A stretch of 64,000 bases of DNA. It comes from Anisodus tanguticus (lineage: Eukaryota; Streptophyta; Magnoliopsida; Solanales; Solanaceae). The DNA lies in NCBI GenBank assembly GCA_034509755.1, contig CM067556.1:38362045-38426044 (forward strand), written 5' to 3'. Positions 13,263 to 25,500 of the stretch are shown piece by piece (the stretch's first letter is position 1; the number at the start of each line of letters is the position of its first letter). A program made the translations under genes and the position numbers. The notes under the pieces are model-generated. The model ran no database searches and was not told where the DNA came from. It saw only the letters and a list, made by a program, of their open reading frames with translations.

Positions 13263-14226
13263 TGTCACGGCCCCTTTTAAGGAATCATGAAGGCACCTAC
13301 ACATTTTCACTGGTAGGCGAACCACATCACATATAAATAAAACAATATAAAAGAAATGCAGAAATATAATCAAAACATCAATACACCCCCAAAATATGGT
13401 TTGTAATACAATAGCAGTAATGTGTAAAATACAAGTCTAAATGAAGGTAACAAAGGCCAAAAATGAACATAATCAAAATTTATAACTAGGTCTTTCGAGT
13501 CCAAATGTAAAGACAAAGTAAGAGAATAAGCATCCAAGACATGCCAGAAGAAGCATCCTCACCCTGGAACGCCGAAATCCAATTGCCCGGACTCACACTC
13601 GAGCTCGTGAACTAGTAGAGGACCTGTATCTGCATCAGACAAGATGTTGCAAGTATACCATGAGTACACATAGTACCCCCGTAGACATCATAGTCGACAA
13701 TAATTGAAGATACATAACAGAGATAAATATCAAGTTGCCACTAGATAAGTCTATACTAGATAGTTCAGTAGCCCATATAAGTCACGTTGTATACATATCA
13801 ATTCACTGATTCAACAAGTCACAATGTTCACATAAGGTTCAATTCACAGTCATGTACAGTCAATCCATTCACATATATAGAGACCTTACTGTCATAGTAC
13901 CCACCAACTAGTACTCATTTTTCCAAGTCATAATCAAGCCCATTTACCTAACCTTAACACATCGATAAACAAGTCAACACTTAGATCACGACGACCCTTT
14001 TTTATCGCTTTCCAGAAAATATTACACTTAAGCTAATCATGATGACATTAACTCCTCTACTATTCTTAATCTTTGATTAAGTTGTCTCTATATAGTTACA
14101 GTCTGACACACATAAATCATTCAATATTTACCTTCCCAATGGCAATGTTTGTCACATATTTCTTACCAGACTCGGTACTCAATCACACAGTCAATTAACA
14201 AATAACACATACAATGCATATATTCT
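13263..14226 (-). repeat. G2 5' LTR, truncated
   Basis: It matches 8287 to about 9250 with small gaps and substitutions, then breaks off at CATATATTCT where the other copy continues. The next bases belong to Ogre gag. Confidence 0.75.
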
Positions 14227-16372
14227 GTAATGGGCCTTCTCTGATTTCTTTCTTTTCTTGGCGCTCCCTGTGCTAATTCCTCGGGGGTGTAGCATCTCTC
14301 AGATCATGTCATACTATCGGCGATTACAAACTGGATGACAAATTCTTTTCTCATAGCTCATACTATCTCTCGAGATACGTGTGCTATAATTGGTGCAGGG
14401 ATCAACACTTTGAACTGAGGGCATTGTTGGATTATAAGAGAGGCCATTGTTTACTCTAGACTTTCAATAGGTTCTTGGACCAATGGCCTGCATACGTCCC
14501 AGTCTTCTTCTCTCTGTCATACCATAATTAAGTAGAGGATTGGTGTTTACATTTGGTGATGATGTCTATAAGGTGATCTCTCTTCTGTCATCAAGTCTTG
14601 TATATTGTGCTTCAAGGTCATACAGTCCTCCGTGTAGTATCTATTTCTACCAGAATGATAGGCACATGTCTGATCAGCTCGGTAAAAGCGACTTTCAGGA
14701 TTGGTGAGTTTAGGCAAGACAATTTATATAAGACGAGCGGCGCTCAACCTTTCAAACAACTTAGTCTGAGTTTCGATTAGTCGATTGAATACCCGAAGTG
14801 GCTTCTTTTCGAAGTTAGGATGTGTCAAATCACATGTGGTCGGGAGTAGTTGATTTTAGTAATTATGTGGAGCTCGGTATTCAATATGGAGCTTTATAAG
14901 TAGGAGTGGGCATTTGGAAATTTGATTGTGGAGCTTGGTAGGCGAGCGCAAGTATTTGAAAATTTGGTTGTGCGTAAGAGACAAGCACAAGGCTATACGG
15001 TGCGGGTATGTAGCCACTTGGGGTGGCGATTGATATATATCAAGGGGAGAGTTTGATCCCTCTCACTTTTTGGTTTTGGGGCTAGGTGTATAGGAGACAT
15101 TTTCCACGTCCTCTCTTTTTTCTCATGGGCCCTGCGGTGCTCTGGTGAGCGACTTTGTTGACTACACTAATGATCCTACCAGATTTGAGGTCATCTTCTA
15201 TAGCCTCTCCCATTTTGACAAACTCAGAAAATGGCCTTCCAGCCATAGACAACATGCGGTCGTAAAAATATGACTCTTATGATTGGATAAAGACTGAGAC
15301 CAACTCTTCTTCGCTCATGGGAGGTTGTACTCGGGTGGCTTCGGCCCTCCACCTACTTGTATATTCTCGATAATTCTAGGTGGATTTCTGCTTGACCTTC
15401 TACATGTAATATCGTTTGGGTATAGTCTCCACATTAAATCGAAACCTTTCCATAAAGGCTTCCGCCATGTCTTCCAAGGTAGCCCAGCGTCGTATGTCTT
15501 GAGCGTTAACTACTTAGAAGCTTCTCCGGTTAGGCTTCGGCTAAATAGCCTCATGATCAGGTCTTGATTTCTCCTTACTCCGACCAGCTGGTCGTAGTAT
15601 GACCGCAAGTGGGTTTTGGGATTTCCCATCCCATTGAACCTCTTGAACTTGGGCACTTTGAATCCCTCAGGTAGATCCTGGTCGAGATGCATGCAAATAT
15701 CATCGTAACTTAGTCCCATTGCTTTTTGGCTAGCTCTGTTAGACTTCTTGAGCAGTTCCATTATTCTTTGGTCCATTTCTTTGTCCCGTTTGTCTTGTTT
15801 GGCCCTCCAAGCCCTTCCATCTCCTCATAATAGTCTAGCTCTTGGGAGAAGTCATTTGGGGTGACAGGATGTGGAAGGATACCGTGGGATGTGCTTGGCA
15901 ATTTGTGGGAGTGCTGGTGGTTCGTGAAGTATGAGGGGTAGTAGTGCTTGGATATATGATAGGATTTGTATGAGTAGGCGGCGGTGCTTGGTATGAAGGA
16001 ACCTAGAAGTTCCAGGTATTTGGGTGGTATTGATAGGCGGTGGGGTATGGTAAGAGGTACCAATGTGTGGAATTTTGATATAGAGCGTAGTTTGGGTAGG
16101 TGGTATGGTTCTAGAGGAGATGGCAGAAAGTGGTCAGGTAATGGTGAACTCAAAAAAGGAAACGGTGGAAGAGGCCTCCTTGTCTTGACGGGAGCTTCCT
16201 TGGCTGTATTAGCCATTTTAGCTCTCGCAACCTTCTCCTGAAGATCAGCAACTCTATCGAGTAACATGTTACTCACATCCTCGTGGTGTGATGCATTCTT
16301 GGGGTCTGGGGATACGGTGTCCCATATGACGAAGGCATTCTTGTCACGCTCATTGTCTGAAGTACCATTCAT
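14227..16372 (-). pseudogene. Ogre gag, broken
   Basis: Starts at 16372 (MNGTSDNERDKN) with a heptad-like stretch (DRVADLQEKVARAK) and a long Pro/Ser/His/Tyr-rich linker, then after a frame change the Ogre/Tat capsid signature: DLPEGFKVPKFKRFNG, NPKTHLRSYYDQLVG and LIMRLFSRSLTGEASK (15.7-15.5 kb). Weaker matches follow, then a knuckle remnant CAYHSGRNRYYTEDC (about 14666-14620), where a usual His is replaced. Gag packages the element RNA into particles. The gene lacks protease and everything after it, because the sequence passes into G2 at 14226. Stops interrupt it several times. The region 16373-16443 is leader sequence up to the G3 insertion. Confidence 0.8.
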
Positions 16373-16892
16373 TGTTTATTTTTCTGCTCAAAAAGGGATG
16401 TTGCAACTTTGGATTTTGTGAAGTATGCCATTATAACACGACACAAATTGTTACACCCCGTATTTTCACGCTTGTATGCGTCGTAAGTAAAGTAACATAA
16501 AAGCCCGGTGAGGCTAACCTACCATTTTTTTATGGAGACAAGTTTAAACATGTGTTACGTATGTTTCATAAGATTTCGGGATTAAAGGGATCAAAGAAAT
16601 TAAATTCGTCGAAACTCAGGAAAGGCAGGCAGAATTTTCGGACCAGATTTTTTACCCAACTTGTCGAGGGTATATATCCCTAAGGAAGTACGAAGTGCAT
16701 AACCTATATAAATTCATGTTCAGAGAGTGTATTTTCCAATATAACTGACAGTTCCTCACTCTGAGAAATACGACGAACATTACGGACCGTATAAAATTGT
16801 ACGACCCGTAGAAAAAATTGCACAGACTGTAAAATAAAATACGACCCGTACTTTTTAGGCATAAAACAGGGCGGTGCAAAATTGTTTTTGGG

Positions 16893-16899
16893 TATAAAT
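16893..16899 (+). promoter_or_regulatory. TATA box of G3 5' LTR
   Basis: GGTATAAATTGC lies just downstream of the CpG-rich short repeats and is followed by a C/T-rich leader. The copy in the 3' LTR (TATAAAT, 23120-23126) has the same surroundings. It probably sets the start of element transcription. Confidence 0.6.
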
Positions 16900-17788
16900 T
16901 GCTTTGCTCGACTTGGGGACATCATTTCACATCTATACAAACCCTATAACTCTCCTAATATTCTCTCCAAGGTTCTCCAATAACATTGAAGCTAAATCCA
17001 AGGTTAAATCATGAAAGTTTTATGTGAATATCCCGTAAACATCGCTAACCTTCTCCATTCCTCATTGTGTTGACTTCAGAGCTAACTTGGTGTTGAAGTA
17101 AGCCAAGAAACATAGTTATTTTGGTGTAATTAAGGTAAGTTATATCTCTGTTGGCTTATTCTTAGGATTATACAAGTATTAAGTTAAGATTTGTTGGAGA
17201 ATTCTTGAAGAAGTCGATAACTATATGTCTTGAAGCTAGATTATGTTGTGTGGACTATTTTACATGATTTAATAATTAAATAGAGTTGTAAAAGCATAGA
17301 TATCATTGTGGTGATGAGGAGGGGTGATGATGAAGGTTGTTGTGCTAGGATATGTTGAAATTGCACTATAAATGACCCTATGAAGTTAGGTACATAAGTT
17401 GTTTCATAAAAAGCCTAAATGAACTTGATATTGACGCCAACCCTTTGTGTGATATAGATAACTATCTATAGAAGGTACGAGAACTCGTGGGATGTTGTAG
17501 CTTCATGAATTAGGTATGTAAGGCTAATTTTCCTTCTTTGGCATGATTTAACACAAGTACTTCCTCGAAATGATTCTCTACAAAGAAGCCCAAGATTACT
17601 ATGCTCCTTCTTGTTCAAGTCATTCATATCTCTTGAGTATTCCTTGTTAATCGTATTTTTCATACTCTTTATGTCTCTTGATAATTAGTTAAGGTTGAAG
17701 AACATAGCGACAATAACAATAGTCGGTGTATAATGACAATAGGTCACTCCGATTCTGATTGTGATGTCTCTTGAGTTTGGTCTTGCAT

Positions 17789-17790
<2 letters not shown>

Positions 17791-17837
<47 letters not shown>
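17791..17837. repeat. (CA)n(TA)n microsatellite
   Basis: About 13 CA units followed by about 10 TA units, inside the G3 5' LTR. The 3' LTR has a pure (TA)n at the matching place. Confidence 0.95.
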
Positions 17838-18304
17838 CTATTTTACCACATTGTGTCGTGCGATAGTTGGTCGGAAAGGCATTTATATGTGCACACCACT
17901 GATCAGTTGGGCAGATACCACTGTGTCCTACATGGCCGAGCAGTTTATTATGAGCTCACCCCACAGAGGGATTTGATATGATACTATATGTCCCCACAGA
18001 GTGGCCCGATTTTACGTACATATATATATTCATGGTTGTGTCAGTTGTATGCCCGTAGTGGATATTTTTGAGTTCTAGGTTGACTCATGTACCTTTATCT
18101 CTTGTATTTCATTTCTTGTTTACTTATGCAACCTGCCTTACATATTCAGTACATCTTTCGTACTGACGTCTCCTTTTCTGGGGCGCTGTGTTCATTCCCG
18201 CAGGTACAGATTGACAAGCAGACGTACCTCCCATATAGGGTACTTACTTTCAACAAGTGGTAGTTGCAATCTACTTCTCCGAAGTTGCCGCTTGGAATTA
18301 ATAG

Positions 18305-18307
<3 letters not shown>

Positions 18308-18359
<52 letters not shown>
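18308..18359. repeat. (TA)n microsatellite
   Basis: About 26 TA units in the G3 5' LTR; the matching part of the 3' LTR (about 24520-24540) has only a few, so the tract grew after insertion or shrank in the other copy. Confidence 0.95.
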
Positions 18360-18362
<3 letters not shown>

Positions 18363-18600
18363 TTTAGCATTTTGGATACGGCGGGGCCCTATCCCATCCT
18401 ATTTGTTGTATTATAGTACTCTTAGAGGTTTGCAGACCAGTATTAGTGTGTATTCATTTGTTTGGCCTTGCCAGCCTTCTTGTTAGTTGTCGGTACTCTT
18501 GATATGGCCTTGTCGGCCTTAGTTATGTATATATATTTTTGTTAGGCCTCTTCTGCTTACATGTTAAACATTCTTATAATGTTATGGTTATTTAGAGGCC

Positions 18601-18980
18601 TTGGTTCGTACTTCTGGGCGATGGCCGACTTTTAAATCCTTATTTTTTTGATGAACCACGATCTAGAGTTCATTTCTCATTTCCTACAACCCTAAGCAGC
18701 TCCTTGAGCTCTTCCAGAGTTTCTCTAAGTGTTCTTGATGATTCAAGCAAGTTTCGAAAGTAGAACAACATGATTCTCTCCCTCAGATAATCGTAAGCCT
18801 AGCCTACTATTTCTCCTCTTTTCTTGGTTGATTGTAGAGGTTGTTTTGTGCCAGTAAAGGGTGCTAAAACCGACTTTAATCCCTAAAGGTAAGTTTTATC
18901 ATCTCCTTGTTGGGTTTGAACTTCTACAAGTTGTAGTAGATTGTTTTTTCTTAGAGCTTGTAGCTCAATTATTCTGTTAT
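18601..18980 (+). other. Non-LTR sequence at the 5' side of G3, leader-like
   Basis: It replaces the expected LTR end, PBS and start of gag. It is rich in CT/TTG, with CTCCTTGAGCTCTTCCAG and a donor-like AAAG/GTAAGT (GT at 18889), and resembles the 5' leader part of a different LTR. A captured or recombined leader is likely. Confidence 0.4.
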
Positions 18981-21390
18981 AAATATCTGGACTAAGGTGA
19001 GAAGTGAGATGGATAGCAAGGGAATGATACGAATAGAAGTGGGACACTTGAATGAGTATGAGAAATGACTATGAGGTCTGAACGGTTAAATGTTAACAGG
19101 ATGTATCGATCAGATGATTTAGCTCTTCAAATAAAAAAACACTGATATTGGCATGATCACTCGGTTAGACGAAAAAAAGAGTTGTAGTTTTGAAAGATAA
19201 CTATGATAAAAGGTATTGAGAAGTTCCGAGGTAAGCAATCAGATAGTAAAATATCAAACTGCAAAGGAAAGGGTAATCCTTAAAGGTTATTAAGAATGGA
19301 GCCCTTAAGATTTACGTCATAGCTAGAAGATAGAAAGTCTATCGAGACTGAGTATGCCAATTATGAATGCATGACGTTCTATCTTTGTAAATGATTTAGT
19401 AACTCCTAGCAAGAGGAATTGGATTGAATCAAATTGTAAGTTGTTAAAGAACATAAAAGTATGGAAGGAGTTGAGAAAATAATATGATAGTCGGGGCGGA
19501 AATCTCTTAAGAATATAAAGTGGTTCTCCTCCTAATGGGAAGGTAGTAAGATGAAGAATTGCTATAGGACTCATATGATGGTTTAATAAGAAGATGACAA
19601 GGTTACAAGAAAGAGTTTCAAGATGAACCAGATCGAGTCATCAAGATCTGATGAATGTGACATGACTATGAGATGATATGCAAGTGTGAATGCTAAGGAG
19701 GGAGTGTAGCGACCTCTGGATTAAATAAAATAAGCAATTGTAACAGCCGCTAAATATATAAGGCTCAGAAGAGAAGAGCATGGCCCGTAAGTGAAGACAG
19801 ATACATATAATCTCAAAAAGGGGATATTATGTATTAGTGAATGAAAGGGGTAAACTGAGTTAATATAAAAGATGGTATATGAACCCAGAAGTGCTGTCAG
19901 TCGATACAAATTTTATAGTATAAAATGGTCTTAGAGTCTGGTGTTTTAGCTTCCCCGATAAGTGATCACAACTTTTAGAAAGGAATCCAAATGGAAATTA
20001 ACGACAAAATGGCCCAGCAAAAACTGAATCAAGTTAAAGTCGAGGGACGACTGGAAAAGGAATCCAAGCAATTAAGTATGCACTCAGAATTGGCACTGTC
20101 AGAATGAAAACTGATATGAGGATAAGAGGGATAATGGTGGACAGGGGATAATTGTGGTTAAAGATACCCAAGATTCTATAAGGGTATGTGAGGACGACAT
20201 TGCTAAAAGTATATTACTAAGGGATGTTAACCAAGACTCTGAATATATTGATTTAAGTATAAGTATATCTAGCAGGGAAGTACGTCAACAACTATCGATT
20301 GGCATGTTGGTTGAATAAAAAGAGAACCAAGGTTATACCTCAGAGTAGAACTTAAGGCCATGTATGCAAGGAACTACTAGATAGAAGTTGAGATAAATAA
20401 ATGCATTACAATGCACATGTTCAGGATGGATTAGCGAATGAGTATGTTTACGCTTAAAAGGTGGTTGGGAAGCCAAGAAGGCATGCAGACCCAAGACTTA
20501 AGGTTGGCAATGGTGAGTACGCATTAGGAGTACGATGTAATAACGTTAATAACCATAAAGACCTCTAGTACGCCTTTAGGCAATAGTAACCGAAATTGAG
20601 TTAAGTTTCTCTTACCAATAGTAAAGGTGGCCCCTCAAACAAATTGCGATGATATAGAGACTTATGAGTCTCTTTAGAGGGAATAACGATTCTTGGAAAT
20701 AAAAAGTAAGTAAAGGCGAGCCCAGATGGTATAATAGTGTATAGTCCTTGACGACAAGGAGACAATTCAGAAGCTAAGCTACAACAGATGAAGTTACTAA
20801 CTAGAACTCAGTAGTAGCATTCTTAGTGATCAAAGTATAAGAACAAGGATAACTATTTTTGTTCTAGTATAGTTTGAAAGAAGAGTTTAATAGAACATGA
20901 TGATAGCCTTATATCTAGAGGTTGAGGAATGAAAGAGGAAGCCAAAAGAGCTTTATTAGTTAAATGTGTTTAAGGGTTCAATTTTAAGGCTCACATGGTA
21001 ATAGAATCATCGCGCAGAAGTTATCAACGTATAAAAATATAGAATTGGTACTATCGGCAAAGGAAGCCAGTATAGCTAGGTCGATTGTATGTTCCAAATT
21101 TGGCTAATTTATAGAATAAGATTTGAGTGGAAGCGTATTATTCCCACTATTTTTCTCACCTTAGTTTGACGAAGGTGTACCATGGTATGAAAAAAATGTA
21201 TTGGTGTGATGATGTAGCAAGGAAAACTTCCAAGCTTTAGCGTAAAGACCCAATGGTCGACAAGTAAGGACAGAGTATCTAGGCCCAGTGGGCCAATGTA
21301 GAGAATGGATTTCCCGACATCGAAAAAGAAAAGTGTTTCAAGGATAAAATTCATTATGAACTCACCCTGTTCTTATCAGAGATATTATCC
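18981..21390 (+). other. G3 internal region, gene order lost
   Basis: No reading frame above about 85 codons makes sense. By position between the leader and integrase this should be gag/RT/RNase H sequence, but I recognise no motif. Purine-rich on the plus strand. Confidence 0.4.
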
Positions 21391-21560
21391 AGATGGTTAA
21401 TAATCGATAGATTTATAAGGATGACACATTTCTCATCAGAGTGAACTATGCAAGTAAAGTATATTAAGAAGACTGTACGATTTCAGGACATTCTAATGTC
21501 TATCGACTTAGGTAAATGGTCCTAGATACCGTAACTTCTAAGGATTCATCTAGAAATGTT
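21391..21560 (+). pseudogene. G3 integrase core remnant
   Basis: One frame reads LIIDRFIRMTHFSSE and, after a frameshift, VNYASKVY. This corresponds to the VIVDRLTKSAHF..Y stretch of Ty3/gypsy integrase around the first catalytic Asp. Downstream likeness fades. Its position, about 1.2 kb before the 3' LTR, is right for integrase. Confidence 0.6.
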
Positions 21561-22657
21561 TGGGAGCATGAAGCAATCCTGTCATAGCATTATAAAGAAT
21601 ATGAAGTCAGCTCAGACGCACGACTTTGGATGTTCGTTGACATATGGTAGGCAGGTATGATAACTTTCGAATGAGAGTGGGAGATCTCTCATCCCACAAA
21701 GAATTACGTATCATGGTGGCTATCATATTACCGTCTAAATGGAACCTTATAAGACCATGGGGATGTGGAGGCCGGAGTTAACCTACCCAATGTTAACAGA
21801 AGCAAAGCCTCTTCAAGGGCAAGTGTTAATAGGTCAGGATTTGCCAGAAATCACCTATTGATATGCGAAGATGACCTAAGAAATGTCGTTTATGATTAAG
21901 TATTTCTAAAGGTTACCCACAAAGTGTAATGAGATTCGACCAGTAAAACAAGTGTAGCCCCAAAAATATTGGATTGTATAAGATTACTCAAATGTCTGAC
22001 CTAGGAGCTAAGGTTACCTCTATGAGTTAAGGAAAGCCTAAATTAGTCTCCCATGTATCAATGTTGCAGCAGAATAAAGGAAATTTACTTCACATATCCC
22101 TAGTCGGGAACGTTTAGAATACGAAAAATTTCCTTATGAATACACCTCAGTTACTATGCTATGTTGTTGAGTTTGAAAGTTGCGAATTAAAGAGAGAGCC
22201 TCTGATAGGGGGCATTATAAAAGAAATTATTTGGGAAGTTAAGAAAAACATAAGGGCTAGGTATCCTCATTTTATTTTGGCAAAAATATTATATCGACAC
22301 TCATGGGATACGATTTCCCTATTTCTTATTTTGTAGTGATAAAGTTTATCTTGTATGCCTTGTATAGGAAATATTATCAGCACAAAAATGACAGACGCAA
22401 TACCGCCTATGGAACTTAACAGTTGAGGTGAGGTATGGTTAACCCTTTTGATTTCTAGATAGATGGACGATCGTTTGAAGCCGATATGTTATGTTATGCC
22501 AACTTATAGCCCTGTGAGGTATTGGATATCTTTTCTGGTTGTTTGACAGGTTTGGATAGTCCCATTTACAGAGGAAACTCTGTGAAATTTTTAAGAATCC
22601 TACGGATAATAAATCCTGAGAGTTCAGTTACCCCAACATTCGATGACGAATGTGCTT
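21561..22657 (+). other. G3 region between integrase remnant and 3' LTR
   Basis: Should hold the integrase C-terminus and 3' untranslated sequence. The longest frame (22136-22336) has no known motif. Confidence 0.4.
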
Positions 22658-22670
22658 AAGAGAAGAATGA

Positions 22671-24894
22671 TGTAACACCCCGTATTTTCACGCTCGTATG
22701 CATCGTAAATAATGTAACATAAAGCTCGTTGTGGCTAACCTACCACTTTTGTATAGGAGAGAAGTTTAAATAAGTGTTACGTATGTTTCATAAGATTTCG
22801 GGGTTAAACGGATCAAAGAAATTAAATTCGTCGAAACTCGGGAAAAGCAGGCAGAATTTTCAGACCAGATTTTTGACCCAACTTGTCGAGGTATATCTCC
22901 TAGTATGTAAGGAATTACAGAGTGCATAACCTATCTAAATTCATGTTCAGAGAGTTTATTTTTCAATTCAACCGACAGTTTGTCAATCTGAGAAATACGA
23001 TAAAAATTACAGACCGTAGACAATTGTACGACCCGTAGAAAAAATTGTACAGACCGTAAAATAAAATACGGCACGTACTGTCTGGGCGTAAAACAGGGCG
23101 GTGCAGAATTATTTTTGGGTATAAATTTCTTTGCTCGACTTGGGGACCTCATTTCACCTCTCTGCAGACCCTAGAAGTCACCTAATATTCTCTCCAAGGT
23201 TCTCCATTAACATTGAAGCTAAATCCAAGGTTAAATCACGAAAGTGTGTGTGAAGAATCCCGTAAACATAGCTAACCTTCTTCATTCATCGTTGTGTCGA
23301 CTTCAGAGCTAACTTGGTGTTGAAGTAAGCCAAGAAACAGAGTTATGTTGGTGTAAATAAGGTAAGCAATATCTCCCTTGGTTTATTCTTAGGATTATAC
23401 AAGTATTAAGTCAAGATTTGTTGGAGAATTCTTGAAGAAGTTGATAAATATATGTCTTGAAGCTAGACTATGTGGTGTGGACTACTTTACATGATTTAAT
23501 AATCAAATGGAGTTGTAAAAGCATGGATATAGCATTGTGGTGATGAGGAGGGGTGATGATGAAGGTTGTTGTGCTAGGATATGTTGAAATTGAACTATAA
23601 ATGACCCTACGAAGTTACGTACATAAGTTGTTTGATAAAAAGCCTAAATGAACTTTCATATAGAATATGATCTTGATATTGAAGCCAACCCTTTGTGTGA
23701 TATAGATAACCATCCATAGAACTTGTGGGACGTTGTAGCTTCGTGAATAAGGTATGTAAGGCTAATTTTCCTTCTTTGGCATGATTTAACACAAGTACTT
23801 CCTCGAAATGATTCTCTACAAAGAAGCCCGAGATTACTATGCTCCTTCTTGTTCGAGTCATTCATATCTCTTCAGTTTTCCTTGTTAATCGTATCTTCGT
23901 ACTCGTTATGTCTCTTGATGATTAGTTAAGGTTGAAGAGCGTAGTGACAATAATGATAGTCGGTGGATAATGACAATAGGTCACTCCGACTTTGATTGTA
24001 ATGCATCTTGAGTTTGGTCTTGCATTGCACGTATATATATATATATATATATATATATTACCACACTGTATCGTGCTATAGACGGTCGGGCAGGCATTTA
24101 TATGTGCACACCACTGATCAGTTGGGCAGATACCACTGCGTCCTATATGGCCGAGCTGTTTATTAGGAGCTCACCCCACATAGGGATTTGATATGATACT
24201 ATATGGCCCCATAGAGTGGCCCAATTTTACGTACATACATATATTCATGGTTGTGTCAATTGTATGCCCGCAGTGGCTCTTTCTGAGTTCTAGGTTGACT
24301 CATGTACCTTTATCTCTTGTATTTTATTTCTTGTTTACTTATGCTATCTGCCTTACATATTCAGTACATCTTTTGTACTGACATCCCCTTTTCTGGGGCG
24401 CTGTGTTCATGCCCGCATGTACAGATTGACAAGCAGACGTACCTCCAATATAGGGTACTTTCTTTCAACTAGTGGTAATTGCAGTCTACTTCTCCGAAGT
24501 TGCTGTTTGGAGTCAATAGTATTTATATATACATATATTTTAGCATTTTGGGTACAGCGAGGCCCTGTCCCATCCAGTTGTTGTATTATAGTACTCTTAG
24601 AGGTTTGCAGACCAGTATTGGTGTGTATTCATTTGTTTGGCCTTGCAGGCCTTCTTGTTACTTGTCAGTACTCTTGATATGGCCTTGTCGGCCTTAGTTA
24701 TGTATATATATTGTTGTTAGGTCTCTTCTGCTTACAAGTTAAACATTCTTATAATGTTATGGTTATTCGGACGCCTAGTTGGCCCGAGTTTTATGTTAGA
24801 GATTCTAGGTACTATAGTTGGTTCTCTAGGGCCTTCGGGTGGCGGGTGGCGAGTGGAGGGTGCCGGTTACACACCCCAAGGTTGGGGTGTGACA
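22671..24894 (+). repeat. G3 3' LTR (complete)
   Basis: 2224 bp from TGTAACACCCCG to GGGGTGTGACA. It has the same landmarks as the 5' LTR: TATA box 23120-23126, AAG/GTAAGC with GT at 23362, (TA)n at 24032-24058, CAGTAC..GTACTG 24362-24380 and GGCCTTGTCGGCC near 24680. It ends directly before target duplication CAAAT. Confidence 0.9.
24032..24058. repeat. (TA)n microsatellite
   Basis: Thirteen TA units in the G3 3' LTR, at the place of the (CA)n(TA)n tract in the 5' LTR. Confidence 0.9.
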
Positions 24895-24899
24895 CAAAT

Positions 24900-25500
24900 C
24901 GACCCCCTCTTTAAGATAAGAAAAACTCAAAGGTAGATGACGTCAGTGCGTTAGTGTCAAATAAATAATACCAGATATCACACAGATAAATATCTACAAA
25001 AAATAGCACATAAACTCATGCGCTTGATCCAAATACTTGATTGATCCTCCATTCCGAGGGTTTTGGGAATTTTGTCCATTTTGGTTTTATGTGGATTTCG
25101 GTTTGGGAGTCTATGGTTAACTTGCTATCATAATGTTGTTGGAATCGACCCCGGGGCGACCCCTTGCGACTCGGGCATCATTGAAAGTAATGGGGAATAT
25201 AAATTATATAATATAGGGACTGATTCTTACGTAGACTGTCATGTATCCCTCCGCGGAAAATCAGGCCCTTCCGTAGTTTGGTTTACACGAATATTATCCC
25301 TAATTTTCTTCTACCCTAATACATTCCCGGACCAGTCCCAATAGGGGTTTCCTACGTAACCTCCTTGGGATATCAGGTCAGACGTAGTTTCTTTTCCAGT
25401 AAATAGGAAGGGATAACATTTGCTTGAAAAATAATGGATGCCTAAATCTACCCAAAAGATGGCTTCTCTTCGAAGCTATGGCGGGTTCCCGTCCTTACAA
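24900..25500 (-). other. Ogre spacer between ORF1 and gag
   Basis: No gene seen. It holds CCTACGTAACCTCCTTGGGA (25350-25369), a phrase I associate with Ogre-like repeats of Solanaceae. G3 inserted at its low-coordinate end, separating it from gag. Confidence 0.5.

Larger units (their letters stand above)
8287..14226 (-). mobile_element. Gypsy-type element G2, truncated, minus strand
   Basis: Two matching LTRs, at 8287 and 13263, both begin TGTCACG(A/G)CC in plus orientation, and an initiator-Met-type PBS lies just left of the second one on the minus strand, so the 5' LTR is on the right. The internal part (about 9.9-13.24 kb) has no readable gag or pol; it may be a gene-poor derivative or too decayed. 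The right LTR stops abruptly at 14226 where Ogre gag begins, so a deletion removed the rest of this LTR together with Ogre pol. Confidence 0.75.
16449..18600 (+). repeat. G3 5' LTR, missing its last ~125 bases
   Basis: Collinear with 22671-24770 at roughly 88-90% identity by eye. It contains short tandem ACGACCCGTA-type repeats (16770-16856), a TATA box, a splice-donor-like AAG/GTAAGT (17132-17140), a (CA)n(TA)n tract, the hairpin CAGTAC..GTACTG (18147-18165), a long (TA)n tract and GGCCTTGTCGGCC (about 18503). Similarity to the other LTR ends near TATGGTTATT (about 18592). Confidence 0.85.
16449..24894 (+). mobile_element. Ty3/gypsy element G3 with exact CAAAT target duplication
   Basis: Two related LTRs (16449 to about 18600 and 22671-24894) start TGTTACACC/TGTAACACC; the right one ends GTGTGACA. 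CAAAT lies on both sides (16444-16448 and 24895-24899), so both outer ends are those of the original insertion into the Ogre. The inside is about 4 kb, too short for full gag-pol. The last ~125 bases of the 5' LTR, the PBS and gag are missing, and integrase remnants lie near 21.4 kb. A purine run AAGAGAAGAATGA (22658-22670) precedes the 3' LTR. Confidence 0.88.

Noticed and set aside
24417..24936. Overlapping small ORFs at the end of the G3 3' LTR
   Set aside because: They lie wholly in LTR sequence and the matching ORFs in the 5' LTR differ by frameshift, so there is no sign of coding constraint.
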